DNA of 22,195 nt, from NCBI GenBank assembly GCA_947474275.1, contig CANJHY010000074.1:1-22195 (forward strand), read 5' to 3'. Positions within the stretch are counted from its first letter, which is position 1. The number at the start of each line of letters is the position of its first letter. The notes beneath the pieces are model-generated. The model made no database searches and was not told the origin of the DNA. It was given only the letters and a program-made list of their open reading frames with translations. Positions 1 to 7,082 of this stretch are shown here, in pieces. This DNA comes from PALSA-1004 sp947474275. GTDB taxonomy: Bacteria; Pseudomonadota; Gammaproteobacteria; Burkholderiales; SG8-41. A program made the translations under genes and the position numbers.

Positions 1-129
1 AGAGAATGGCGATATTGGCAGGATAAACGGGCACCCAGCGGTGCGCTCACGATCCGCTCAAACCATTTAGCCCTCGATTCACTGTTCCGCTCGATTACCA
101 TGATCAACATCGCTCAAATCATCAACTCC

Positions 130-147
130 AGTCCGACAGGCTGCTAG
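130..147. repeat. IS-type terminal inverted repeat, left window edge
   Basis: The 18 bases here, AGTCCGACAGGCTGCTAG, are the reverse complement of 22049-22066 with one mismatch. At the right edge the same sequence begins an insertion sequence of IS1182 type. The copy here is therefore probably the outer end of a related element lying to its left, mostly outside the window. Bases 1-129 contain no open frame I recognise; they may be the non-coding tail of that element, but nothing in them proves it. Confidence 0.6.
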
Positions 148-161
148 AGAAGGGAAAGGAA

Positions 162-386
162 ATGTCGAGCGCCACCTCTGGTGCCAAGGTTGCTGCTGCA
201 GAACTTGAGACCAATGAGATACAAGATTGAGCCGACTGTGTTTCTGCCATCAAAAAAGCCGCCGCTGGCCAGCAGTTGCGATTCAAAATATCAGTTTAGC
301 TTGGTGACAAGACGACTGTGCCAAAAGGCGCAATTGACCAGGTCAAAGCGTTGCTTCGCAAAGGTGAAGGCGGGTTGAAAGCTTAG
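162..386 (+). pseudogene. Small broken gene with two in-frame stops, unknown function
   Basis: An ATG at 162 follows a purine-rich ribosome binding site (AGGGAAAGGA at 151-160). The frame runs to a TAG at 384-386 but is interrupted by TGA at 228 and TAG at 297. Read through the stops it would give about 74 residues. The N-terminus is Ala/Glu-rich, the middle reads CVSAIKKAAAGQQLRFKISV, and the tail TVPKGAIDQVKALLRKGEGG. The composition is protein-like throughout one frame with no frameshift, which suggests a recently inactivated small gene beside an IS end. I do not recognise the family. Chance coding in non-coding DNA remains possible, as does stop-codon readthrough. Confidence 0.5.
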
Positions 387-476
387 TTGAGCGGTACGCG
401 GCGCGCGGAGGGCGATACGCCGATTCGAACACCGCCGCAATGAATCGTTGCCGCGGCCGTAGCTTTCAGACGTAAC

Positions 477-884
477 CTAAGCCGTGTGCGGCGGCCTGGT
501 TCCCCGCATGAGGTCGACTTTGAGGAAATAGTGCCGGGCATACGCCAGCAACTGGCCATCGCTGGGATGATCGACGGATTCGACGCCGACCACTTTGTCG
601 GCGATCGCCGGATCATGCTTGTGCAGATGCTTGATCAGCGCGAGCTTGGCGTTTGACGGGCCGACCACCAGTATTTCGGCGGCATTTTCCAGAGCGTGCG
701 CGACCTCGTGGTAGTACTTCTGGTCTTCCGGTGCATGGCCGGAGCCGACGGTGCCCGACTTTGCGTGCAAGTGTTTGTGTTTTGAGTGCGCGCTGATCTT
801 TGCGTTTTCGGCGGCGTTGTCGTTGAAATGCAGGATATGGGCTTCGGTGTGGTCCAGCCACACTACGGCGTGGTTGAGTGACAT
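477..884 (-). CDS. eRF1 domain 3-like 'translational machinery' protein
   Basis: A 135-residue soluble protein. It opens with a strand typical of this family (NHAVVWLDHTEAHILHF). A His/Lys-rich linker around residues 30-50 follows, then the signature-like helix-strand AHALENAAEILVVGPSNAKL (about 63-82), and later VVGVESVDHPSDGQLLAYAR. The alanine-helix followed by a strand ending in GP resembles the third domain of release factor eRF1/Pelota. Proteins of this shape in betaproteobacteria are usually annotated 'translational machinery protein'; their actual role is unknown. The ATG at 884 is preceded on the minus strand by AGGAGC at a suitable distance. The gene stands alone, 180 bases beyond the end of ybiT. 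The family is moderately certain, the function is not. Confidence 0.65.
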   Translation of the reverse strand: MSLNHAVVWLDHTEAHILHFNDNAAENAKISAHSKHKHLHAKSGTVGSGHAPEDQKYYHEVAHALENAAEILVVGPSNAKLALIKHLHKHDPAIADKVVGVESVDHPSDGQLLAYARHYFLKVDLMRGTRPPHTA

Positions 885-1038
885 GGCATTGCTCCTGAAG
901 AGTTAGGGCGAATATCGCGATCGCGCGTGCCCGTCCGGCCTCAAGTCAGCAAGCGCGATTGATCAACATAGCCGACGCCGCATAGTACGGCTGTGCGGTA
1001 ACGCACGTTTGATATTGATCAATAAAGACGCAAATCAC

Positions 1039-1058
1039 CATCGCCCGGAGGGGCGACG
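1039..1058 (-). terminator. Possible terminator hairpin after ybiT
   Basis: In minus-strand RNA, CGTCGCCC and GGGCGATG form an 8-base-pair stem (one G-U pair) around a CTCC loop, 6 bases past the ybiT stop codon. The downstream stretch is only modestly T-rich (GTCTTTATT), so intrinsic termination is plausible but not strong. Confidence 0.35.
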
Positions 1059-1064
1059 GCGGGG

Positions 1065-2663
1065 TCAGGCTGCCAGGCCCTGCGATATGAGGTAGTCGTC
1101 GTAGTTGCCGGCGTGTATGACGATGCCCGCCGCCGTCATCTCGATGATGCGGGTGGCGAGTGAGGAGACGAATTCGCGGTCGTGCGAGACGAAAATCAGC
1201 GTGCCCGAGAATTTTTCGAGCGCGGTATTGAGCGATTCGATGCATTCCATGTCGAGGTGATTGGTCGGTTCGTCCATCAGCAGGACATTGGGTTTCTGCA
1301 GCGCGAGTTTCGCGAATATCATGCGCTGCTGCTCGCCGCCGGACAGCACGCGCGTTAACTTCGTCGCGTCTTCGCCTGAGAACAGCATGCGCCCGAGTGC
1401 TGCGCGTACCGTCTGGTCGTTGTCGTTGGGGCCGCGCCAGTTGGCCAGCCATTCGGCGAGCGTTTCTTTTTCGGTGAATTCCGTGGCATGGTCCTGCGCG
1501 CAATAGCCGGACTTCGCTTTCTCGGTCCAGCGTATGGTGCCGGCGTCCGGTGTGAGATCGCCGGCGAGGCAGCGCAGCAATGTCGTCTTGCCGATACCGT
1601 TGGGGCCGATGATAGCGATGCGCTCGCCCGCTTCGACGCGGATGTTGAAATTGCTGAACAGCGGTTTGTCGTAACCCTTGGCGAGCTTCTGTGCTTCGAA
1701 GACATAACGGTGCAGTTTGTCGCGGTCGTCGACGTCGAAACGGATGTACGGGTACACGCGCGAAGACGGCTTGATGTCTTCGACCTTGATTTTTTCGATC
1801 TGGCGCGCGCGCGAAGTGGCCTGGCGCGCTTTCGACGCGTTGGCCGAAAAGCGGCGCACGAAATCCTGCAGATCGGCGATCTTCTCTTTGGCTTTGACGT
1901 TGGCGGTGAGCATGCCTTCGCGCGCCTGGGTCGCGGCCAGCATGTAGTCGTCGTAGTTGCCGGGGTAGACGCGGATTTCGCCGTAGTCGACGTCGGCCAT
2001 GTGCGTGCACACCGCGGACAGGAAGTGGCGGTCGTGCGAAATGATGATCATGGTGCTGTTGCGCTCGTTCAATATGCCTTCGAGCCAGCGGATGGTATTG
2101 ATATCGAGGTGGTTGGTCGGTTCGTCGAGCAGCAGGATGTCGGGGGCGCCGAACAGCGCCTGCGCGAGCAGCACGCGCAGCTTCCAGCCGGGCGCAACTT
2201 CGCTCATCGGGCCGTCGTGCTGCGCGATCGGGATGCCGATCCCGCTCAGCAACGCGCTCGCGCGCGCTTCCGCCGTGTAGCCGCCGAATTCCGCGAATTC
2301 ATGTTCGAGCTCGGCGGCGCGCATGTAGTCGTCTTCGCTGGCTTCTTCGTTCGCGTAAATCGCATCGCGCGCCTGCATCGCCTGCCACATACCGGCGTGG
2401 CCCATCATGACGACGTCGAGCACCCGCATATCTTCATATGCGAACTGGTCCTGCTGCAGCTTGCCGAGGCGTTCGCCGCGGTCGAGCGCGACTGAGCCTG
2501 CGCTTGGTTCGAGATCGCCACCGAGGATTTTCATGAACGTCGATTTGCCGCAGCCGTTGGCACCGATCAGGCCGTAGCGATTGCCGTCGCCAAAGCGGAT
2601 CGAGACGTTTTCAAATAGCGGCTTGCCGCCGAACTGCATGGTGATGTTGGTAGTGCTGATCAC
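1065..2663 (-). CDS. ybiT: ABC-F family ATPase YbiT
   Basis: A soluble ABC-F protein of 532 residues with two fused nucleotide-binding domains and no membrane segment; such proteins act on the ribosome rather than as transporters. The first domain has Walker A GANGCGKST (34-42), a degenerate signature SEVAPGWKLRV and Walker B ILLLDEPTNHLD (about 176-187). The linker contains RFSANASKARQATSRARQ, the charged helix that separates the two halves in this subfamily. The second domain has GPNGIGKTT (about 353), LSGGEQQR (about 440) and LLMDEPTNHLD. The N-terminus, linker and C-terminus follow Escherichia coli YbiT as I recall it (530 residues), and there is no Uup-like C-terminal extension. The start is GTG; the family alignment supports it, although no clear ribosome binding site precedes it. 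It lies 61 bases downstream of suhB on the same strand, so co-transcription is possible. Confidence 0.93.
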   Translation of the reverse strand: MISTTNITMQFGGKPLFENVSIRFGDGNRYGLIGANGCGKSTFMKILGGDLEPSAGSVALDRGERLGKLQQDQFAYEDMRVLDVVMMGHAGMWQAMQARDAIYANEEASEDDYMRAAELEHEFAEFGGYTAEARASALLSGIGIPIAQHDGPMSEVAPGWKLRVLLAQALFGAPDILLLDEPTNHLDINTIRWLEGILNERNSTMIIISHDRHFLSAVCTHMADVDYGEIRVYPGNYDDYMLAATQAREGMLTANVKAKEKIADLQDFVRRFSANASKARQATSRARQIEKIKVEDIKPSSRVYPYIRFDVDDRDKLHRYVFEAQKLAKGYDKPLFSNFNIRVEAGERIAIIGPNGIGKTTLLRCLAGDLTPDAGTIRWTEKAKSGYCAQDHATEFTEKETLAEWLANWRGPNDNDQTVRAALGRMLFSGEDATKLTRVLSGGEQQRMIFAKLALQKPNVLLMDEPTNHLDMECIESLNTALEKFSGTLIFVSHDREFVSSLATRIIEMTAAGIVIHAGNYDDYLISQGLAA

Positions 2664-2724
2664 GAGGAATATCCGATCGGTAAATGCCTTGCGCGAGTCG
2701 CGCAGGGACGCAGCCAGATTGCGG

Positions 2725-3543
2725 CTACGTTTTTTTGGTTTTCAGCGCCGGCGTGAGATGCGGCGCCAGTGCCTGTACGAGTTGCGAGAAAATTTTCGGG
2801 TTGCCGGCCACGATGTTGCCGGATTCGAGGTGGCCGCCGTTGCCTTCGAGATCGCCGACCAGGCCGCCCGCTTCGATAATCAGCAGGCTGCCGGCCGCCA
2901 TGTCCCACGGCGAGAGACCGAATTCCCAGAAACCGTCGAGGCGTCCGGCGGCAACGTACGCAAGATCGAGCGCCGCGGAACCCGCGCGCCGCAGTCCTGC
3001 GGTCTTTTGCGTGAGATCACGGAACATCGCGAGGTAGGCATCGATCTGCGAGAACTCGCGGAACGGGAAGCCGGTGCCGATCAGGCTTTTTTGCAGGTTG
3101 ATGCGTTTGCTGATGCGCAGGCGCTTGTCGTTGAGATAGGCGCCGCGGCCGCGCGATGCCGTAAACAAATCATTGTGCACGGGGTCGTAGATCACCGCCT
3201 GGGAGAGCACGCCTTTTTGCGTAAGCGCGATAGACACCGCGTATTGCGGAAAGCCGTGCAGAAAATTGGTGGTGCCGTCGAGCGGATCGATGATCCACTG
3301 GAATTCGGATTTGCCGCTGGCGCCGCTTTCCTCCGCCAGGATCGCATGCGAGGGATAAGCTTCCTGCAGCACGCGGACGATGGCGTCTTCTGCGGCGCGA
3401 TCCACTTCCGACACGTAATCGTTGGCGGCCTTGGTCGTTACCGTCAGGATGTCGAGGTTTTGCGAAGCGCGGTTGATGATGGTACCGGCGCGGCGCGCGG
3501 CCTTCACCGCGGTGTTGAGCATGGGATGCATCATCGCGGGCAT
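2725..3543 (-). CDS. suhB: Inositol-1-monophosphatase SuhB
   Basis: Mg-dependent phosphatase of the inositol monophosphatase family. It hydrolyses inositol-1-phosphate, and in E. coli SuhB also joins the NusA-containing rRNA antitermination complex. The 272 residues carry all the metal-site motifs: AEESG (70-74), WIIDPLDGTTNF (83-94) and the C-terminal PWDMAAGSLLIIEAGG. The ATG at 3543 is chosen because GGAG lies 8 bases upstream of it. The family usually begins at the later MHPML (3531), so the real start could be four codons further in. It diverges from trmJ across a 108-base gap that must hold both promoters; I could not pick out convincing -35/-10 boxes there. All active-site residues appear intact. 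Confidence 0.93.
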   Translation of the reverse strand: MPAMMHPMLNTAVKAARRAGTIINRASQNLDILTVTTKAANDYVSEVDRAAEDAIVRVLQEAYPSHAILAEESGASGKSEFQWIIDPLDGTTNFLHGFPQYAVSIALTQKGVLSQAVIYDPVHNDLFTASRGRGAYLNDKRLRISKRINLQKSLIGTGFPFREFSQIDAYLAMFRDLTQKTAGLRRAGSAALDLAYVAAGRLDGFWEFGLSPWDMAAGSLLIIEAGGLVGDLEGNGGHLESGNIVAGNPKIFSQLVQALAPHLTPALKTKKT

Positions 3544-3651
3544 GTCAGCGGCTCCCTGCAGAAAGCGGGGAGAAGACGCGCGAGGCCACGCTTTTTACCC
3601 CCGCGCAGGCCGGAACGCATATCATGGCAATTTTCATGGCGCGTATTCTAA

Positions 3652-4383
3652 GTGATTCAAGGCGATCCGCTCAAAAATATTCGCGTCGTACTGACGCAAC
3701 CGAGTCATCCGGGCAACATCGGCGCCGCCGCGCGCGCGATGAAGACCATGGGGCTGCAAGCGCTGTATCTGGTCAATCCGCGTCATTTCCCGCACGATGA
3801 AGCGGACAGGCGCGCAGCCGGCGCGCTCGATGTGCTGGAAAAAGCGCAGGTTTGCGACAGTCTCGCGCAGGCGCTGAGCGGATGCGTGCTGGCGGTCGCC
3901 ACCTCGGCCCGCCAGCGCGGCTTGCGGCACGAAGTAAAAAGTGCGCGCGAGGCGGCGGGTGCGTTGCTGAGCGCGGCCGCGACTCACCCGGTAGCGCTGG
4001 TGTTCGGCAACGAAACCTCCGGCCTCAGCAACGAGGAGGCGAGCTTGTGCCAGCTGTGGGCTTACGTGCCGGCCAACGCCGGGTTTTCTTCGCTGAATCT
4101 CGCCGCGGCTGTGCAGATCTTCGCTTACGAATTGCGCATGGCCGTGTCAGATGGCGTGTTGCCGCAGGCGCCGGAATGCGCGCCGGCTACCCTGGAGCAA
4201 GTCGAGCAGCTCTACCGGCATTTCGAGCAAACCATGACGCACACGGGTTTTCTCGATCCATCCAGTCCCAAGCGGTTGTTGCCGCGTCTGCGGCGTTTGC
4301 TGGCGCACGCGGGACTCGAAACGGAAGAGGTGAATATCCTGCGCGGGTTCCTGAACACCGTTAGCAAGTGGCCGCGCAAATAG
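3652..4383 (+). CDS. trmJ: tRNA (cytidine/uridine-32-2'-O)-methyltransferase TrmJ
   Basis: SPOUT-class methyltransferase that methylates the ribose of nucleotide 32 in the tRNA anticodon loop using S-adenosylmethionine. The N-terminus (IRVVLTQPSHPGNIGAAARA, then MKTMGLQALYLVNP) is the SpoU motif 1. Motif 2 is LVFGNETSGLSNEE at about 122-135 and motif 3 is SSLNLAAAVQIFAYELR at about 151-167; motifs 2 and 3 form the knotted cofactor site. The length of 243 residues is normal for TrmJ, including a C-terminal helical extension. The start codon is GTG with only a weak ribosome binding site. A neighbouring in-frame start is not obvious, and the family begins close to here. The gene order suhB-trmJ-cysE-iscR supports TrmJ over other SpoU relatives. 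Confidence 0.92.
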   Translation: MIQGDPLKNIRVVLTQPSHPGNIGAAARAMKTMGLQALYLVNPRHFPHDEADRRAAGALDVLEKAQVCDSLAQALSGCVLAVATSARQRGLRHEVKSAREAAGALLSAAATHPVALVFGNETSGLSNEEASLCQLWAYVPANAGFSSLNLAAAVQIFAYELRMAVSDGVLPQAPECAPATLEQVEQLYRHFEQTMTHTGFLDPSSPKRLLPRLRRLLAHAGLETEEVNILRGFLNTVSKWPRK

Positions 4384-4410
4384 AATAGATTACTCCCTGT
4401 TTAACCGTCT

Positions 4411-4471
4411 TACCCGCGCAGGCGGGTATCCGGAAACAGTTGAGTCGCCTGGGTTCCCGCCTGCGCGGGAA
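4411..4471. repeat. Inverted repeat between trmJ and cysE (dispersed REP-like element)
   Basis: CCCGCGCAGGCGGG at 4413-4426 is exactly inverted as CCCGCCTGCGCGGG at 4456-4469, with 29 bases between. Each arm is itself partly palindromic. The right arm, with its surrounding GGGTTCCCGCC...GGGAACGAC, resembles the dispersed intergenic palindromes common in proteobacterial genomes. It follows the trmJ stop codon by about 30 bases. It could help end trmJ transcription, although it lacks a strong T-run directly after the stem. Confidence 0.7.
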
Positions 4472-4542
4472 CGACAAAAAATGGCTTCCTCAGTCCTTTC
4501 AAAAGGGCGCTTGTGCGGCGTCGGGATTGGTCGGCGCCGTCA

Positions 4543-4567
4543 ATAGTTGACCAGATTAGTAGGGTAA
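4543..4567 (+). promoter_or_regulatory. Candidate IscR type 1 binding site at the cysE promoter
   Basis: Against the published 25-base E. coli IscR type 1 consensus, my count gives 21 matches. The left half ATAGTTGAC fits perfectly; the right half (TTAGTAGGGTAA, 4556-4567) has mismatches at the C of AGTC and at the last base. It covers the predicted -35 box of cysE (TTGACC), the position at which a repressor would block RNA polymerase. IscR is encoded about 0.8 kb downstream. Confidence 0.55.
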
Positions 4568-4575
4568 AGTATGCT
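4547..4575 (+). promoter_or_regulatory. Predicted sigma-70 type promoter of cysE
   Basis: TTGACC (4547-4552) and TATGCT (4570-4575) are separated by exactly 17 bases. Transcription would begin near 4582, leaving a leader of roughly 20 bases before the ATG at 4604. If correct, the upstream in-frame ATG at 4571 lies inside the -10 box and cannot be the start used from this promoter. Confidence 0.55.
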
Positions 4576-4603
4576 GCCCTGCTTATTTGCTTTCGAATCA
4601 ACC

Positions 4604-5332
4604 ATGTTCACTCGCCTGCAAGAAGAAATAGCGGTCGTATTCGAGCGCGACCCGGCGGCCCGCAACACGTGGGAAGTGGTCACCTGTTATCCCGGGTTTC
4701 ATGCGCTGCTGGTGCACCGGCTGGCACATTGGCTGTGGAGCGAACGGCTGCGCTGGATCGCGCGCTTCGTTTCGCATCTCGGCCGTTGGCTGACCGGCAT
4801 CGAAATTCATCCTGGCGCGCAAATCGGGCGGCGTTTTTTCATCGATCACGGCATGGGGGTAGTGATCGGCGAAACCGCGGAGATTGGCGACGATTGCACG
4901 CTGTATCACGGCGTCACGCTGGGCGGCACGTCCTGGAGCAAGGGCAAGCGCCATCCGACGCTGGGTAACGGCGTGGTGCTCGGCGCCGGCGCCAAAATAC
5001 TCGGCCCGATCACGATAGGCGACCGCGCGCGCGTCGGTTCCAATGCGGTCGTGGTCAAAGACGTGCCGCCCGGTGCGACGGCGATCGGCATTCCGGCGCG
5101 CATTATTGCGGAGCAGGCGGGCGACAAGGGCGGGTTCTCGGCCTATGCGGTTGGCAGCGACATGAACGACCCCATCACCAAAGCCATCCACGAATTGATC
5201 GACCACAGCGTCAGCACCGACCAGCGTCTCGAGCAGATTCTCGAGCAGTTGAAGCAGCTCGGGGTCGACTGCGGCAAGGTCGGCAAGCGCGACGAATTCG
5301 ACGCCAATTACCTGAACAACATTGTTGACTGA
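4604..5332 (+). CDS. cysE: Serine O-acetyltransferase CysE
   Basis: Acetylates L-serine with acetyl-CoA to O-acetylserine, the first committed step of cysteine synthesis in the cytoplasm. The 242 residues contain an N-terminal helical part (MFTRLQEEIAVVFERDPAAR). A left-handed beta-helix of hexapeptide repeats follows, including IEIHPGAQIG, GVVIGETAEIG, GVVLGAGAKILG and VGSNAVVVKDVP. The acetyltransferase motif IDHGMGVVIGETA is intact. It is the short form without the long N-terminal extension of E. coli CysE. I chose ATG 4604 because homologues begin MFxRL; an in-frame ATG at 4571 has an AGGG upstream but falls in the predicted -10 box. The last codons overlap the first IscR site of iscR. 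The product makes the precursor of the cysteine that both downstream desulfurases consume. Confidence 0.93.
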   Translation: MFTRLQEEIAVVFERDPAARNTWEVVTCYPGFHALLVHRLAHWLWSERLRWIARFVSHLGRWLTGIEIHPGAQIGRRFFIDHGMGVVIGETAEIGDDCTLYHGVTLGGTSWSKGKRHPTLGNGVVLGAGAKILGPITIGDRARVGSNAVVVKDVPPGATAIGIPARIIAEQAGDKGGFSAYAVGSDMNDPITKAIHELIDHSVSTDQRLEQILEQLKQLGVDCGKVGKRDEFDANYLNNIVD

Positions 5333-5345
5333 ATCCATCGGGTAT
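5321..5345 (+). promoter_or_regulatory. IscR type 1 binding site, upstream copy
   Basis: My count gives 22 of 25 matches to the E. coli type 1 consensus. The core halves are GTTGACTGAAT (5324-5334) and CATCGGGTAT (5336-5345). It overlaps the cysE stop codon and contains the -35 box TTGACT of the iscR promoter. A second copy starts 28 bases downstream, as expected for autoregulation by Fe-S-loaded IscR. Confidence 0.75.
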
Positions 5346-5353
5346 TGTATAGT
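5325..5353 (+). promoter_or_regulatory. Predicted iscR operon promoter
   Basis: TTGACT (5325-5330) and TATAGT (5348-5353) are spaced by 17 bases, a near-ideal sigma-70 type promoter. It is embedded between the two IscR sites: the -35 box is in the first and the -10 box overlaps the left end of the second. A further AT-rich TATATT/TATTAT stretch at 5374-5381 could serve as the -10 of a second, weaker promoter. Confidence 0.6.
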
Positions 5354-5373
5354 CGACTAAATCCATCGTGTAT
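5349..5373 (+). promoter_or_regulatory. IscR type 1 binding site, downstream copy
   Basis: My count gives 22 of 25 matches to the type 1 consensus. The left half is ATAGTCGACTAAAT (5349-5362) and the right half is CATCGTGTAT (5364-5373). It shares the motif GACTRAATCCATCGKGTAT with the upstream copy and lies about 40 bases before the iscR ATG. Confidence 0.75.
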
Positions 5374-5414
5374 TATATTATGCTGCAAGTAATTGATTTA
5401 ATGAGAGGTATATT

Positions 5415-5897
5415 ATGAGACTGACGACTAAGGGGCGGTTTGCAGTGACGGCTATGGTCGATCTCGCGATGCGCCATGGCGGCGGCCCGGTGACGCTGGC
5501 GGAAATCAGCGGACGCCAGAAAATTTCGCTGTCCTACCTCGAGCAGTTGTTCGGCAAGCTGCGCCGCAACGGTCTGGTCGACAGTGTGCGCGGTCCCGGT
5601 GGCGGCTATTGCCTCGCGGGCGACATGGCGCGGGTGTCGGTCGCCGACATCATCGTCGCGGTCGATGAACCGATAGATGCCACGCAGTGCGGCGGCAAGG
5701 AAAACTGCCACGACGATCACAAGTGCATCACGCACGATCTGTGGGCCAATCTCAACCAGCACATTATCGATTACCTGCAGGCTGTCACGCTGACGCAACT
5801 GGTCGACAAGCAGAAGGCCAAGCAAAGCGGCGTCGCGCAGGTGCACGACATGCGCGACAACACCGGCAAACGCGAGCGCACGCCGGCCGCGGTCTGA
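5415..5897 (+). CDS. iscR: Fe-S cluster-sensing transcriptional regulator IscR
   Basis: Rrf2-family regulator that represses the assembly operon when it carries a [2Fe-2S] cluster and so measures cluster supply. The N-terminus MRLTTKGRFAVTAMVDLAM starts the winged helix-turn-helix, with the recognition region SLSYLEQLFGKLRRNGLV at about 39-56 and the wing RGPGGGYCLA. The cluster ligands Cys92, Cys98, Cys104 and His107 are all present with the same numbering as in E. coli IscR. The 160-residue length is normal. ATG 5415 follows GAGAGG at a good distance. Two IscR sites lie directly upstream, supporting autorepression, and the desulfurase gene begins 11 bases after the stop codon. Confidence 0.96.
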   Translation: MRLTTKGRFAVTAMVDLAMRHGGGPVTLAEISGRQKISLSYLEQLFGKLRRNGLVDSVRGPGGGYCLAGDMARVSVADIIVAVDEPIDATQCGGKENCHDDHKCITHDLWANLNQHIIDYLQAVTLTQLVDKQKAKQSGVAQVHDMRDNTGKRERTPAAV

Positions 5898-5907
5898 TCC
5901 TGCTGCA

Positions 5908-7053
5908 ATGACGCACGTTTATTTCGATCACAACGCGACCACGCCGCTCGACGAGCGCGTGCTGGAAGCCATGTTGCCGTACCTGCGCGAGCAGTATGGC
6001 AATGCATCCAGCCGTCACGAGTTCGGCACACAGGCGCGCAAGGCCGTGAATCAGGCGCGCGAGCAGGTCGCCGCGCTGGTCGGCGTGCAGCCGGTGCAAG
6101 TGGTCTTTACTAGCGGCGGCACTGAAGCCAACAACGCTTTCATCAAGGGCGCGGCGGGGATGTGGAATCCCAGCCAGCTTGCCGTCAGCGCAATCGAGCA
6201 TCCCTGCGTGGCCAAGCCGGCGCAGGAACTCACGCGCGCCGGCTGGAAATTGCGCAAGCTTGCCGTCAACAGCGATGGTCGTGTCGATCTCGGAGACGTC
6301 GCGCAGGCGCTCAAAGAGCCGGCCGGCATCGTGTCCGTGATGCTTGCCAACAACGAGACCGGCGTGATTCAGGACGTCGCTGCTATCGCGGAACATGCAC
6401 GCGCAGCACGCGCGTGGGTGCACACCGACGCGGTGCAGGCGCTGGGCAAGATAGACGTCGATTTCTCCGCGCTCAACGTGCACGCGATGACGCTGTCGGC
6501 GCACAAGATCTACGGCCCCAAAGGCGTGGGCGCGCTGGTGCTCGACAAGCGCATCGAATTAAAACCACTGATCAGCGGCGGTGGGCACGAGCAGGGCCTG
6601 CGTTCGGGTACTGAAAACGTGGCGGGCATAGTCGGTTTCGGCGCGGCATGCGAACTCGCTGCCGGTCGCATGCGCGATCTCGCGCCGCGCCTGGCTGCCA
6701 TGCGCGACGAACTGGAACGCGGGTTGTGCGGCATGGATTCGGTGATATTCGGCGCTGGGGCAAAGCGCGTGCCGAATACGAGTTATTTCGCGTTTCCGGG
6801 CATCGAGGGCGAAACGCTGGTGATCGAACTCGACCAGGCGGGTTTCGCGGTGGCAAGCGGTGCAGCCTGTTCCAGCACCAGCACCGAACCGAGTGCGACA
6901 CTGCTCGCGATGGGCATTGCCCCGGAAGTCGCGCGCGGCGCAGTGCGTTTCAGCCTCGGCAAGGACAATACGGCTGCCCAGGTCGCTGATTTTCTGCGCG
7001 CGCTGGCGGGCGTGCTGGCGAGATTGAAACGCCTGACGGCAATTGCAGTCTAA
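5908..7053 (+). CDS. Cysteine desulfurase, class I IscS/NifS type
   Basis: PLP-dependent enzyme that removes sulfur from cysteine as a protein-bound persulfide for Fe-S cluster building. The 381 residues include YFDHNATTPLD at the start, the PLP region TSGGTEANN (69-77), the PLP lysine Lys200 in LSAHKIYGPKG, and the persulfide-forming Cys321 in SGAACSSTSTEPSA. That active-site loop reads more like NifS than like E. coli IscS, which has SGSACTSASLEPS, and the length is also short for IscS (404 residues). I therefore leave the symbol open. No nitrogen-fixation gene is in the window, so the context argues for general cluster assembly. It starts 10 bases after iscR with a weak ribosome binding site. 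A second, unrelated-class desulfurase, sufS, follows in the same operon. Confidence 0.92.
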   Translation: MTHVYFDHNATTPLDERVLEAMLPYLREQYGNASSRHEFGTQARKAVNQAREQVAALVGVQPVQVVFTSGGTEANNAFIKGAAGMWNPSQLAVSAIEHPCVAKPAQELTRAGWKLRKLAVNSDGRVDLGDVAQALKEPAGIVSVMLANNETGVIQDVAAIAEHARAARAWVHTDAVQALGKIDVDFSALNVHAMTLSAHKIYGPKGVGALVLDKRIELKPLISGGGHEQGLRSGTENVAGIVGFGAACELAAGRMRDLAPRLAAMRDELERGLCGMDSVIFGAGAKRVPNTSYFAFPGIEGETLVIELDQAGFAVASGAACSSTSTEPSATLLAMGIAPEVARGAVRFSLGKDNTAAQVADFLRALAGVLARLKRLTAIAV

Positions 7054-7082
7054 AAGCAAACCAACTGTAAACGGTAAACACC

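Noticed and set aside
162..386. Selenocysteine insertion or programmed readthrough at the TGA at 228
   Set aside because: No selenoprotein family is recognisable, I see no convincing SECIS-like hairpin after the TGA, and a second stop of a different type (TAG) follows, so nonsense decay is simpler.
1488..2495. A 335-codon open frame on the plus strand opposite ybiT
   Set aside because: It is the antisense shadow of a confidently identified gene in GC-rich DNA; its sequence is Arg/Val/Asp-rich with no family motif and no ribosome binding site. The same applies to the long antisense frames at 946-2010, 2581-3651, 4598-5338, 8219-8902, 10275-11051 and 11096-12388.
4571..4603. An earlier ATG start for CysE with AGGG upstream
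   Set aside because: It falls in the predicted -10 box, and the family begins at MFxRL (4604). It remains possible if another promoter upstream is used.
5908..7053. Calling the class I desulfurase part of a nitrogen-fixation (nif) cluster
   Set aside because: The active-site loop is NifS-like, but no other nif gene is present and the neighbours are IscR, IscA and SUF genes.
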